From: JARRNJ01 sp037385045
GTDB taxonomy: Bacteria > Pseudomonadota > Gammaproteobacteria > JASBUN01
Assembly (NCBI GenBank): GCA_037385045.1
Contig: JARRNJ010000012.1
Location: 1 to 55,957, forward strand
Direction of reading: 5' to 3'
Length of the DNA: 55,957 nt
Part shown: one piece after another, positions 1-8,180 of the stretch
How positions within the stretch are numbered: the stretch's first letter is position 1
Layout of the letters: every line of letters starts with the position of its first letter
The notes under the pieces: model-generated
Seen by the model: only the letters and a program-made list of their open reading frames with translations
What the model was told of the DNA's origin: nothing
The model's database searches: none
Position numbers and translations under genes: made by a program

Positions 1-899
1 TCCGCCTGCAGATGCCGCTGGTTGCGGCCCTCGGTGCCGGTCAGGCCCGGTTCGGTGGCACCGTACAGGGTGATGCCGGGCACGTCCAGTGCCGCGGCCA
101 GGTGCGCCAGGCCGGTATCGACCGCCACCACCGCGCGGGCGCCGGCGATGTGCGCGGCAATTTGGGTGAGGCTCAGGTCGGGCAGCACCGTCGCGCCCGC
201 CACCGTTGCGGCGATGCGCTCGGCGCGCTCCCGTTCCTCTGCACTGCCCTGAGGCAGCTGCACCTGCAGGCCGGCGCCGGTCACCTGCCGGGCCAGTTCG
301 GTCCAATAGGCTTCCGGCCAGTGCTTGGTCGGCCAGGTGGTGCCGTGCAGGAACAGGACATGGCCCGCCGGTCCCGGGCCCGGTTCGGACGCGAACTGTT
401 GGCGCGGGAGGCCATAGTCGGGTGGGCGCGCCGGCAGCCGGTAATCCAACGCCGCGGCGAACAGCTTCCGCACCCGGGTGATGGCGTGCTGGCCCTTGGG
501 AACCGCCAGGCGCTGCTGATAGAAAAAGCAGGCGGCCCGCTCACGCGTCGAGTCCCGATCCAGACCGGCCACCGGCCCGCGCGCCATGCGCGCAACCACC
601 GCGCTCTTCAGCAGCCCCTGGGCGTCGATCACCAGATCGTACTGCTCACTGCGCAGGTCCCGCCGAAAGGCCCCCCACTCGCCGCCGAGCAGCGCCCGCG
701 GACCCTGACGGCGCCAGCGCCGCAGTGCGACCGGGATCACCCGGCGCACCGCCGGGTGCCAGCGCGGAACCTCCGCGAACGCCTCCTCCACCACCCAGTC
801 GATTTCCAGGTCGGGAAGTGCGGCGGCGGCGTCGGTCACCGCCGGCAGGGTGTGGATCACATCCCCCAGGGACGACATCTTTACGACCAGTACCCGCAT
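1..899 (-). CDS. waaC: Lipopolysaccharide heptosyltransferase I, partial (C-terminus outside window)
   Basis: Transfers the first L-glycero-D-manno-heptose onto Kdo of lipid A at the inner face of the inner membrane (glycosyltransferase family 9). About 299 codons are visible before the window edge; the last part of the gene is missing. The N-terminus MRVLVVKMSSLGDVIHTLPA is the classical GT9 start, and near the edge the donor-site motif VDTGLAHLAAAL is followed by LYGATEP. The start codon overlaps the waaF stop (TGATG), so the two genes are translationally coupled. The family and the waaF neighbour make the WaaC assignment firm; only the C-terminal boundary is unknown. Confidence 0.93.
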   Translation of the reverse strand, partial: MRVLVVKMSSLGDVIHTLPAVTDAAAALPDLEIDWVVEEAFAEVPRWHPAVRRVIPVALRRWRRQGPRALLGGEWGAFRRDLRSEQYDLVIDAQGLLKSAVVARMARGPVAGLDRDSTRERAACFFYQQRLAVPKGQHAITRVRKLFAAALDYRLPARPPDYGLPRQQFASEPGPGPAGHVLFLHGTTWPTKHWPEAYWTELARQVTGAGLQVQLPQGSAEERERAERIAATVAGATVLPDLSLTQIAAHIAGARAVVAVDTGLAHLAAALDVPGITLYGATEPGLTGTEGRNQRHLQA

Positions 900-1948
900 C
901 AGGATGTCAGCTCCGCCAAGGCCTGCTCCACCTGCCGGGGTTCCAGCCGGCGCAGGCAGTTGAGGTGACCCAGAGGACACTCGCGCTTGAAACAGGGGCT
1001 GCAGTCCAGGCCCAGGCGTACCACCCGGGCGTGATCACTGAGCGGCGGGGTGAATCCCGGATCCGATGAGCCGTACACCGCCACCAGCGGCCGCTGCAGG
1101 GCGGCGGCGACGTGCATGAGCCCGGAGTCGTTGCTGACCACGGCGTCGGCCAGGGACATCAGGTCGATGGCCTCGTCGAGCCGCGTCCGACCCGCCAGGT
1201 TCACACCCCCGCCGGCGGCGTCGCACACCGCCTGCGCCACTTCCGTATCCTGGGTGGATCCGAACACCCACACGGCACCGCCGCGATCCAGGTAATGGCG
1301 GGCCACCGCTCCGTAATGCTCCGCCGGCCAACGTTTGGCGGGACCGAATTCCGCACCCGGGCACAACGCCAGCAATCCCTGCGCCGGGCGGACCAGCTGC
1401 AGGCGCGCCAGGGCCTGCTCCACGTCTTCGGCGCGCACCCGCAGATGGGGCTGGGGAACGGGCGGCGGCAGCGGCGTGCCCCGCTCCAGTCCCAGGGCGA
1501 CGAAGCGCTGCACCGTCATCGGCAGCCGCCGGCGGTCGAGGCGCCGGGCGTCGTTGAGCAAACCCCAGCGCCATTCGCCGACGTAACCGGTGCGCCGCTG
1601 GATGCGCGCCCACCACGGCACCAGGGCCGATTTGAGCGAGTTGGGCAGGATGATGGCCTGGGTGTAACCCTCCGCGCCGAGGCTCCGGCCGAGCCGCCGC
1701 CGCGTGCCCAGTTGCACCTGTCCGTGCCCCAGCGGCATGGTGACAGCACGGTCCACCTCGGGCATGCGCGCCAGCAGCGGCTCACTCCACGCCGGCGCCA
1801 GCACATCGACGGCCGGCTGCGGGCGACGCTGCTTGAGCGTCATAAACAGGCTCTGGGCCATGACCATGTCGCCGACCCATGAGGGTCCGACCACCAGGAT
1901 GCGGGGAGCCTGTGGAGATGAATCGGTCAAGTGCGCTTCCAGTGGCAA
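899..1948 (-). CDS. waaF: Lipopolysaccharide heptosyltransferase II
   Basis: Adds the second heptose to the LPS inner core (GT9 family, cytoplasmic face of the inner membrane). The 349-residue protein has the family N-terminus ILVVGPSWVGDMVMAQSLF (about residues 16-34), the central NSLKSALVPWWA segment, the CPGAEFGPAKRWPAEHY sugar-nucleotide motif, SNDSGLMHVAAAL and VAVYGSSDP, and the C-terminal FKRECPLGHLNCL cysteine segment typical of WaaF. Length is normal. The annotated start gives an N-terminal extension of about 15 residues before the conserved strand; a shorter start is possible. It is separated from the upstream small zinc-finger gene by about 640 bp of repeats, so it probably has its own promoter. 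Confidence 0.95.
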   Translation of the reverse strand: MPLEAHLTDSSPQAPRILVVGPSWVGDMVMAQSLFMTLKQRRPQPAVDVLAPAWSEPLLARMPEVDRAVTMPLGHGQVQLGTRRRLGRSLGAEGYTQAIILPNSLKSALVPWWARIQRRTGYVGEWRWGLLNDARRLDRRRLPMTVQRFVALGLERGTPLPPPVPQPHLRVRAEDVEQALARLQLVRPAQGLLALCPGAEFGPAKRWPAEHYGAVARHYLDRGGAVWVFGSTQDTEVAQAVCDAAGGGVNLAGRTRLDEAIDLMSLADAVVSNDSGLMHVAAALQRPLVAVYGSSDPGFTPPLSDHARVVRLGLDCSPCFKRECPLGHLNCLRRLEPRQVEQALAELTS

Positions 1949-2136
1949 ATGGGGCTGCTGCGTCGTCGGTTGTGCGGCGGCGGACGCGACAACGGCACGC
2001 CTCTGTATCGATCGCGTCCCGGTTTTCCGGTTCGGGAGATTATGCCAGAAGCGGAGCCGTTGAGGTCGGCGATATGACTTTCAGCGCCGTAGGCCGCATG
2101 AGGCGAAGTGGGATTTCGCGTGGTGTGGACGGGTTT

Positions 2137-2168
2137 CCCCGGATTTCGCGTTGCTTTGTCCGGGCTAC
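2137..2168 (+). repeat. Dispersed 32-nt repeat, copy A
   Basis: The unit begins CCCCGGATTTCGCGTTGC and ends TCCGGGCTAC, so its ends can pair (CCCGGA/TCCGGG). Copies of equal length and similar sequence occur at 10639-10670 and 32002-32033, always outside genes. It resembles REP-like intergenic repeats common in gammaproteobacteria. Function is unknown. Confidence 0.7.
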
Positions 2169-2295
2169 CTCGACTGATGCACCCGCTGGGTGTGCTGACC
2201 GGCGGGAGACGCATCGGAACCGGGTGGGGCGGCCGCCAAGCTTCGGTGCGCCTCACAACGCTCGGCACAGCCTGGAGCGCCTGTCACTCTCGTAG

Positions 2296-2368
2296 GTTGC
2301 GTCGAGGCCGAAGGCCGGACGCAACACCTGTTCGGTGCGTCCGCGCTGCGCGCTCGACGCACCCTACG
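2296..2368 (+). repeat. Two adjacent short palindromic repeats
   Basis: First palindrome 2296-2325 has arms GTTGCGTC/GACGCAAC; the second, 2334-2363, has arms GGTGCGTC/GACGCACC and is followed by CTACG. The GGTGCGT...ACGCACCCTACG form recurs at 2451-2487 and 10459-10496, defining a REP-like family in this genome. Confidence 0.65.
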
Positions 2369-2450
2369 GCTACGACTCGCAACTCGCAACTGAAATTCAG
2401 CGGCGCGTCGAACCGCCGCATGCACGACGTCGGCGCCGCAGCGATCAGAT

Positions 2451-2487
2451 GGTGCGTTGCCGCCTGCGGCGTCGAACGCACCCTACG
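2451..2487 (+). repeat. REP-like palindrome, GGTGCGTTG family
   Basis: Arms GGTGCGTT (2451-2458) and AACGCACC (2475-2482), with tail CTACG. The copy at 10459-10496 differs by a single inserted base. It lies between waaF and the zinc-finger gene. Confidence 0.65.
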
Positions 2488-2589
2488 TGCTCATCGGAGG
2501 GAACGAACCGCAATCGGGAGCGCCCTCGAAGAGCGGCGGATTTCGCCTGGCTTCTTTCCTCGCCCCGCTGCCGCGCCGGAGGTACGCAC

Positions 2590-2814
2590 TCAATCGGCGT
2601 CTTTCAAGACGTACTCGGCGCCGCAGTAGTTGCACTTGGCCCGGCCCGTCGCTTCGATGGGCAGATAAACTTTCGGGTGGGAGTTCCACAGGCTCATGCC
2701 GGGCATCGGGCAATGCAGCGGCAAATCCGCCCGCGTGACCTCGTACAGGTTCCGGGCATTGGGCTGAATCAGTTCCGCCTCTTGTTGTTGCGCCACGTAC
2801 TTTCTCCTCGCCAT
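2590..2814 (-). CDS. Small zinc-finger (zf-CHCC, NDUFS6-like) protein
   Basis: A 74-residue protein. The core reads VTRADLPLHCPMPGMSLWNSH, then VYLPIEATG and CNYCGAEYVL, so Cys, His and a CxxC pair are placed to bind zinc as in the zf-CHCC domain, also found in the mitochondrial complex I subunit NDUFS6. Such small proteins are common near ilvE and LPS genes in gamma- and betaproteobacteria; their role is not established. The chosen ATG lies 11 bp after the ilvE stop. An upstream in-frame ATG at 2844 would overlap ilvE by 19 bp; neither has a clear ribosome binding site. Confidence 0.85.
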   Translation of the reverse strand: MARRKYVAQQQEAELIQPNARNLYEVTRADLPLHCPMPGMSLWNSHPKVYLPIEATGRAKCNYCGAEYVLKDAD

Positions 2815-2825
2815 CCGGTATTGCG

Positions 2826-3746
2826 TTACACCAGCGTAAGCCACGCCTTGTGTTCGTCGCGGCGGCCGTGCACCTGGTCGAAATACAGGGTCTGCAGCTT
2901 TTCGGTGATGGGACCGCGCTTGCCGCCGCCGATGGCGCGGCCGTCGAGCTCGCGGATCGGTGTGACCTCCGCCGCGGTGCCGGTGAAAAACGCCTCGTCG
3001 GCAATGTAGACCTCGTCGCGGGTGATGCGCTTCTCGCGCACCTCCAGGCCCGTTTCGGCGGCCAGGGTGACGATCGTGCTGCGGGTGATGCCGTCCAGGG
3101 CGGAAGTCAGGTCCGGGGTGTACAACCGGCCGTCGCGGACCAGGAAGATGTTCTCGCCGCTGCCTTCCATGACGTAGCCTTCGGTGTCCAACAGCAACGC
3201 TTCGTCATAACCGCAGGCCAGTGCCTCATTCAGCGCCAGCATGGAATTGATGTAGTTGCCGTTGGCCTTCGCCCGGCACATGGTCACGTTGACGTGGTGG
3301 CGCGAAAACGAGGACGTCTTGATGCGGATGCCCTTTTCGATGCCGTCCGAGCCCAGATAGGCGCCCCACTCCCATGCCGCCACCATGACGTGAACCTTTA
3401 GATTGTCGGCGCGCAGTCCCATGCCTTCGGAGCCGTAGAAGCACATGGGGCGGATGTAGGCCGACTCGAGATGATTGTCCCGGACCGCGGCGCAAGTGGC
3501 CTCGTTGATGGTATCCATGTCGAACGGCATCCGCATGTTGAGGATGTGCGCGGACCGGAACAATCGCTCCGTGTGTTCCTGCAGGCGGAAGATCGCCGTG
3601 CCTTTTTCGGTCTTGTAGGCGCGCACGCCTTCGAACACGCCCATGCCGTAGTGCAGCGTATGGGTCAGGACATGGACCTTGGCATCCCGCCACGCAATCA
3701 TCTCACCGTCCAGCCAGATGACGCCGTCGCGATCATCCATCGACAT
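2826..3746 (-). CDS. ilvE: Branched-chain amino acid aminotransferase
   Basis: Catalyses the last step of valine, leucine and isoleucine synthesis, moving an amino group from glutamate to the branched 2-oxo acid with pyridoxal phosphate (class IV fold, cytoplasm). The 306-residue length is typical. Visible motifs are HYGMGVFEGVRAY (about 32-44), the segment around Lys160 (KANGNYINSMLALNEA), where the PLP Schiff base forms, GYVMEGSGENIF, and the late FFTGTAAEVTPI cofactor-phosphate loop. It follows glnE after 104 bp and precedes the zinc-finger gene by 11 bp, so the last two are probably co-transcribed. Confidence 0.96.
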   Translation of the reverse strand: MSMDDRDGVIWLDGEMIAWRDAKVHVLTHTLHYGMGVFEGVRAYKTEKGTAIFRLQEHTERLFRSAHILNMRMPFDMDTINEATCAAVRDNHLESAYIRPMCFYGSEGMGLRADNLKVHVMVAAWEWGAYLGSDGIEKGIRIKTSSFSRHHVNVTMCRAKANGNYINSMLALNEALACGYDEALLLDTEGYVMEGSGENIFLVRDGRLYTPDLTSALDGITRSTIVTLAAETGLEVREKRITRDEVYIADEAFFTGTAAEVTPIRELDGRAIGGGKRGPITEKLQTLYFDQVHGRRDEHKAWLTLV

Positions 3747-3850
3747 ATTCAGGGCTCCTCAAGGGTACCGGTTGATCTCAGGGGCAGTCCGCTCGCGCGA
3801 AGCGATGATTCTATCCGAAATATTGCCGCTTTGCAGGCGCTCGCGGTGAC

Positions 3851-6781
3851 TCAGCCTTCCATCCAGGCACGCCATAGGGCGGTGATTCCCGCCCGGTAGT
3901 CGGGAAATTCGTCCGCGCCGGCGATGGCCGGTTCCTCCTGCAGCGTGAGCTGGTGAATGCGCCGCCGGTAGGCCCGGTAGGCGTCGCCCATGAGTTGCGC
4001 GTCGGCCGCCGCGACCAGGCCGTCGCGTGCCAATGCCTCCAGCTGGCGGATGTTGTCGGTGTACTCCGCCACGTCCGGGTGGTCATGGGCCCAGCGCAGC
4101 ACCGCATACTGCACCATGAATTCGATGTCGGCGATCGCGCCGCGGCCCTGCTTGAGGTCGAAGCGGTCGTGGCGGTCCTTGCTGAGCTCGGCGCGCATGC
4201 GCTCGCGCATGTCGCGGACCTCGCCGCGCACGGTGTCGGGGTCGCGCCGGCGGCCGAGGATTTGGCGGCGGATTTCCGCGAAGCGAGCGGCCACTACCTC
4301 GTCGCCGGCGACCGGCCGGGCCCGCACCAGCGCCTGGTGCTCCCACGTCCAGGCCTCCTCGCGTTGGTAGGCGGCAAACGCTTCCACGCTGCTGACCAGC
4401 AACCCCGAGGCGCCGCTGGGGCGCAGGCGCATGTCCACGTCGTAAAGGACTCCCGAGGGGGTCAGGGTGTTGAGCACATGAATCATGCGCTGGCCGAGCC
4501 GGGCGAAGAACATGGCGGCGTCGATGGGCTTGGCCCCGTCGGTCATGCCGCCGTCGTCGTCACTGTCATGCAGGAACACCAAGTCCAGGTCCGAGCCGTA
4601 GCCCAGCTCGATGCCGCCCAGCTTGCCGTAGCCGATCACCGCAAAGCCGGCCGGCTGGTCCCGCCCCGCCACCCGCCGCATGGGACGGCCGTGGCGGCGG
4701 GTGAGGTTTTCCCAGGCGATGGCCAGCACTTCGCCCAGCACCACTTCGGCAATGGCCGTCAGGTGGTCGCTGACCACCATCAACGGCATAACGTTGGCCA
4801 CGTCGGCCGCCGCCACCCGCAGCGTGTTGGTCTGCTTGAAGTGGCGCAGGACCTCCATCTGCTGCTCAAGGTCATCCGGATCGACCCCGGCCAACAGCTC
4901 ACGCAGCTCGCTGCGCAAGTTGTCTTTGGCCAGCGGCCGGTACAGGGTACGCGGGTCCAGCAGCTCGTCGAGCAACAGCGGATGATGGGTCAGCAGCAGA
5001 GCGATCCAGGGGCTGGCGGCGCACAGCTTCACCAGCTGCGACAGGGCCATGGGATTTTCCGTCAGCAGCGACAGGTAGGCGGTCCGGCCGGCCACCGCCT
5101 CGACCAGGTTGATTACCCGGGCCAGGGTCTGTGCCGGGTGGTCGCCGGCGCCCACCGCGCCCAACAGCATGGGCATGAGGTGGTCGAGACGCTCGCGGCC
5201 GCGACTGCCGGCGCTGCGGAACGCATGTCCTTCGCGCAGGCGTTCGATCAGGCGCAGCGCCTCCACCGGCTCGTCGAAACCGGCGTCGACCAGGGCGGTG
5301 CCCGACTGATTGACGTCGAGCGCCCCGTGCCAGATACCCGCCAGCGCCCGCTCGGCCTCACCCCGCTCACTCTCCGAATCGGCCTGCGGGGCGGCGAATA
5401 CCTGCTCGAAATGCTCGTGCACGTTGTCCCGCTGGCGCTGGAGCTCGGCGGCGAATTCGTCCCAGGAACCGTAGCCCATGGAGAACGCCAGCCGCAGGCG
5501 CCCGTGGTCGTCGCGGGGAAGGGTGTGCACCTGTTGGTCGGCGAATGCCTGCAGGCGGTTCTCGGCGCGGCGCAGGAACGTATAGGCGTCCAGCAATGCC
5601 CGGGTGACGAATTCGGGCAGGTAGCCCATGCGCGCCAGTGCCGGCAGCACTTTCATGATGCCCCGCTCCTGCAACACCGGCTCGCGCCCGCCGCGGATCA
5701 GTTGGAACGCCTGGCCGATGAATTCGATCTCGCGGATGCCGCCGCGCCCCAGCTTGATGTTGTGCTCCAGGCCCTTGCGCTGCACCTGGCGCTGGATCAG
5801 CGCCTTCATCTCGCGCAGGGATTCGAAAGCGCCGAAGTCCAGGTAGCGCCGGTAGATGAACGGGTGCAGGAGCTCAAGCAGCGATTTGCCGGCGGCGCGG
5901 TCCCCGGCCACCACCCGCGCCTTGATCATGGCATAGCGCTCCCACTCACGGCCCTGGGACTGGTAGTACTCTTCGAGGGCATCGAAGCTCAGCACCAGCG
6001 GGCCGCTGTCGCCGTAGGGACGCAGGCGCATGTCGACGCGGAACACGAAGCCGCCGGCGGTGGGCTCGCCGATGACCTGGATCAGGCGCTGGCCGAGGCG
6101 GGTGAAATATTCCTCGTTGCTGATGCCGCCGCGCTTGCGGGTCGCGCCCTCCTCGGGATAGGCGAATATCAGATCGATATCCGAAGAAACGTTGAGTTCC
6201 CCGGCCCCCAGTTTGCCCATGCCGAGCACGATCAGGGACTGGGCCGCGCCGCCGGGGCCGCGGGGCCGGCCGAGTTCGCTGCGCATCCAGGCCGACAGTT
6301 TCTCCAGGGCGGCGCCCAGGCACGCCTCGGCCAGCCACGACAGGTCCCGCAGCGTTTCCTCCAGCCCGGCCCAGCCGGCGAGATCGCGCCAGACGATGCG
6401 CACCATTTCCCGGCGCCGAAGCGCACGCAGGATCTCCGCCAACTGCGCCTCGTCGCGCACCTGGCGCAACCGCCGGGCCAGGCGCCGGGGATAGTCGCCG
6501 GCGACGTAGTCCCGCAGCAGGTCACCGGTGTCGAGCAAATCCGCCAGCAGCGCCGGCTCCCGGGCGCAGCTGCCGGCCACGAAGTCGCTGCAGGCCCAGA
6601 CCCGGAACAGCGCATCGATAAACGCCGGATCGGCCGGCACGCGCACGCCTTCCTCGCCTGCCCGCGCCCGGTAGTGGGTCCAGAGCCGCTGCACGGGCTC
6701 GCGCAGGGGCTCGGGCAGCAAATCCATACCCCGGGGCCGGGCTGCAACTGCGGAGGACCGATTGGGGGAACTGCGCGCCAT
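3851..6781 (-). CDS. glnE: Bifunctional glutamine synthetase adenylyltransferase / adenylyl-removing enzyme
   Basis: Controls nitrogen assimilation by adding AMP to, or removing it from, glutamine synthetase in response to PII and glutamine. At 976 residues it has the normal size and the normal two-domain repeat: the first nucleotidyltransferase motif GMGKLGAGELNVSSDIDLI at about 187-205 (adenylyl-removing half) and the second GYGKLGGIELGYGSDLDLV from about residue 717 (adenylylating half). Each is followed by an RLRPYG or RLRPSG motif and a GRGGIREIEF- or GRGAIADIEF-type helix. An internal ATG at codon 20 (MDLLPEPL) is an alternative start. It is divergent from pilU across 209 bp. Confidence 0.97.
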   Translation of the reverse strand: MARSSPNRSSAVAARPRGMDLLPEPLREPVQRLWTHYRARAGEEGVRVPADPAFIDALFRVWACSDFVAGSCAREPALLADLLDTGDLLRDYVAGDYPRRLARRLRQVRDEAQLAEILRALRRREMVRIVWRDLAGWAGLEETLRDLSWLAEACLGAALEKLSAWMRSELGRPRGPGGAAQSLIVLGMGKLGAGELNVSSDIDLIFAYPEEGATRKRGGISNEEYFTRLGQRLIQVIGEPTAGGFVFRVDMRLRPYGDSGPLVLSFDALEEYYQSQGREWERYAMIKARVVAGDRAAGKSLLELLHPFIYRRYLDFGAFESLREMKALIQRQVQRKGLEHNIKLGRGGIREIEFIGQAFQLIRGGREPVLQERGIMKVLPALARMGYLPEFVTRALLDAYTFLRRAENRLQAFADQQVHTLPRDDHGRLRLAFSMGYGSWDEFAAELQRQRDNVHEHFEQVFAAPQADSESERGEAERALAGIWHGALDVNQSGTALVDAGFDEPVEALRLIERLREGHAFRSAGSRGRERLDHLMPMLLGAVGAGDHPAQTLARVINLVEAVAGRTAYLSLLTENPMALSQLVKLCAASPWIALLLTHHPLLLDELLDPRTLYRPLAKDNLRSELRELLAGVDPDDLEQQMEVLRHFKQTNTLRVAAADVANVMPLMVVSDHLTAIAEVVLGEVLAIAWENLTRRHGRPMRRVAGRDQPAGFAVIGYGKLGGIELGYGSDLDLVFLHDSDDDGGMTDGAKPIDAAMFFARLGQRMIHVLNTLTPSGVLYDVDMRLRPSGASGLLVSSVEAFAAYQREEAWTWEHQALVRARPVAGDEVVAARFAEIRRQILGRRRDPDTVRGEVRDMRERMRAELSKDRHDRFDLKQGRGAIADIEFMVQYAVLRWAHDHPDVAEYTDNIRQLEALARDGLVAAADAQLMGDAYRAYRRRIHQLTLQEEPAIAGADEFPDYRAGITALWRAWMEG

Positions 6782-6990
6782 CGCGCAAGCTTACTGGGGG
6801 CTGTCCCGCACTGACAAGCACAATGCGAACTGGTTCACACTTCGCGCCTCGGCGCCGGGCGGCCGAATCAAGGCGAATCCGGGCCGGCCGATGGCGTAAG
6901 GAGTCAGCGGTCAAAGGACACACCGTCCACGGTGGCGGCCGGCTTGCGGCCGAACACACCTCAACAGCCACAGCAGCACGGGATTTCGGC

Positions 6991-8157
6991 ATGGAATTCA
7001 AAGATTATCTGCGCATCATGGTCGCCAAAGAGGCGTCGGATCTGTACCTCACCACCGGCGCGCCGCCGAGCATCAAGGTCCACGGAGTGCTCAAACCCGT
7101 CGAACCGGCGTCACTGCCGGCCAACAAGGTTAAGGAAATCGCCTACGGCCTCATGGACGAAGAACAGGCCGGGCACTTCGAACGCCGCCCGGAAATGAAC
7201 CTGGCGCTGTCGGAAGCCGGGGTGGGCCGGTTCCGGGTCAACATCTTCAAACAGCGCAACCAGGTGGCGATGGTGATCCGCAGCATCAAGACCGAAATTC
7301 CTTCCATGGAGTCCCTGGGCCTGCCGCCGATCCTGTCCAAGGTGATCATGTCCAAGCGCGGCCTGATCCTGTTCGTCGGCGCCACCGGATCGGGCAAATC
7401 GACCTCGCTGGCCTCGCTGATCGACTACCGCAACACCAACAGCACCGGCCACATCATCACCATCGAGGATCCGATCGAGTTCGTGCACTCGCACAAGAAC
7501 TGCATCGTCAACCAGCGCGAAGTGGGCGTGGATACCGACTGTTACGAGGATGCGCTGAAGAACACGCTGCGCCAGGCACCCGACGTGATCCTCATCGGCG
7601 AGGTGCGCGACCGGGAGACCATGGAGCACGCCATCACCTTCGCCGAGACCGGCCACCTGGCGATCTCGACGCTGCACGCCAACAACGCCAACCAGGCCCT
7701 GGACCGCATTATCAACTTCTTCCCGGAGGATCGGCGCAACCAGCTGCTGCTGGATCTGTCTTTGAACCTGCGCGCCTTCATCTCCCAGCGGTTGATCCCG
7801 TCGACGGACGGCAGACGCGCCGCGGCGTTCGAGATTCTGCTCGGCACGCCGCTGGTGTGCGAAATGATCAAGCGCGGTGAGGTGGGCGAAATCAAGCAGA
7901 TCATGGAAAAGTCCACCAACGTCGGCATGCAGACCTTCGACCAGGCGCTGTTCGAGCTGTTCATGCAGGGGCAGATCAGCGAGGAGGAGGCGCTGCGCAA
8001 CGCCGATTCGGCCAACAACCTGCGCATCAAGATCAACCTATCGGACAGTCACCCCGAAGCCAAGGCGGAGCGTTCCGGCCTCAGCCTGGTGAGCGACTCC
8101 GACGAGGAACCGCCTGCCGAGGCCGACGCCAACCCGGGCGAACTCACCCTCAAATAA
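6991..8157 (+). CDS. pilU: Type IV pilus retraction ATPase PilU
   Basis: Hexameric AAA+ motor of the secretion-ATPase superfamily that assists PilT in pilus retraction and twitching, at the cytoplasmic base of the pilus. The 388 residues include Walker A GATGSGKS (130-137), the aspartate-box region with TIEDPIEF, Walker B DVILIGEVRD (198-207) and the His box HLAISTLHA. The N-terminus MEFKDYLRIMVAKEASDLY and the acidic C-terminal tail favour PilU over PilT. Upstream in-frame starts exist, but this ATG matches the family start. pilT is not adjacent here, whereas in many relatives the two are neighbours. A hairpin just after the stop reads as a terminator only on the opposite strand. Confidence 0.92.
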   Translation: MEFKDYLRIMVAKEASDLYLTTGAPPSIKVHGVLKPVEPASLPANKVKEIAYGLMDEEQAGHFERRPEMNLALSEAGVGRFRVNIFKQRNQVAMVIRSIKTEIPSMESLGLPPILSKVIMSKRGLILFVGATGSGKSTSLASLIDYRNTNSTGHIITIEDPIEFVHSHKNCIVNQREVGVDTDCYEDALKNTLRQAPDVILIGEVRDRETMEHAITFAETGHLAISTLHANNANQALDRIINFFPEDRRNQLLLDLSLNLRAFISQRLIPSTDGRRAAAFEILLGTPLVCEMIKRGEVGEIKQIMEKSTNVGMQTFDQALFELFMQGQISEEEALRNADSANNLRIKINLSDSHPEAKAERSGLSLVSDSDEEPPAEADANPGELTLK

Positions 8158-8180
8158 AAAGGCCCCGTCCGGAGACGGGG
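8151..8180 (-). terminator. Intrinsic terminator oriented on the minus strand
   Basis: On the minus strand a 7-bp GC stem (CCCCGTC/GACGGGG, four-base loop) is followed by CC and then TTTTTATTT. On the plus strand there is an A-run before the hairpin but no T-run after it, so it should not stop pilU transcription efficiently. No minus-strand gene was recognised upstream of it (8181-9050). Confidence 0.6.

Larger units (their letters stand above)
1949..2589. other. 641-bp intergenic region filled with dispersed repeats
   Basis: No gene was recognised here. Short open frames on both strands are low-complexity and resemble nothing. The interval contains a 32-nt CCCCGGATTTCGCGTTGC-type repeat (2137-2168) and three small palindromes of the GGTGCGTY/RACGCACC type (2296-2325, 2334-2363, 2451-2482). 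It splits an otherwise conserved glnE-ilvE-waaF-waaC arrangement, so the repeats probably accumulated in what was a short spacer. The waaF promoter should lie at its left end but was not identified. Confidence 0.6.

Noticed and set aside
3953..6814. A 953-codon open frame on the plus strand opposite glnE
   Set aside because: His/Gln/Ala/Gly-rich composition with no motif; it is the antisense shadow of glnE, which has complete domain motifs and normal length. High GC removes stop codons from such frames.
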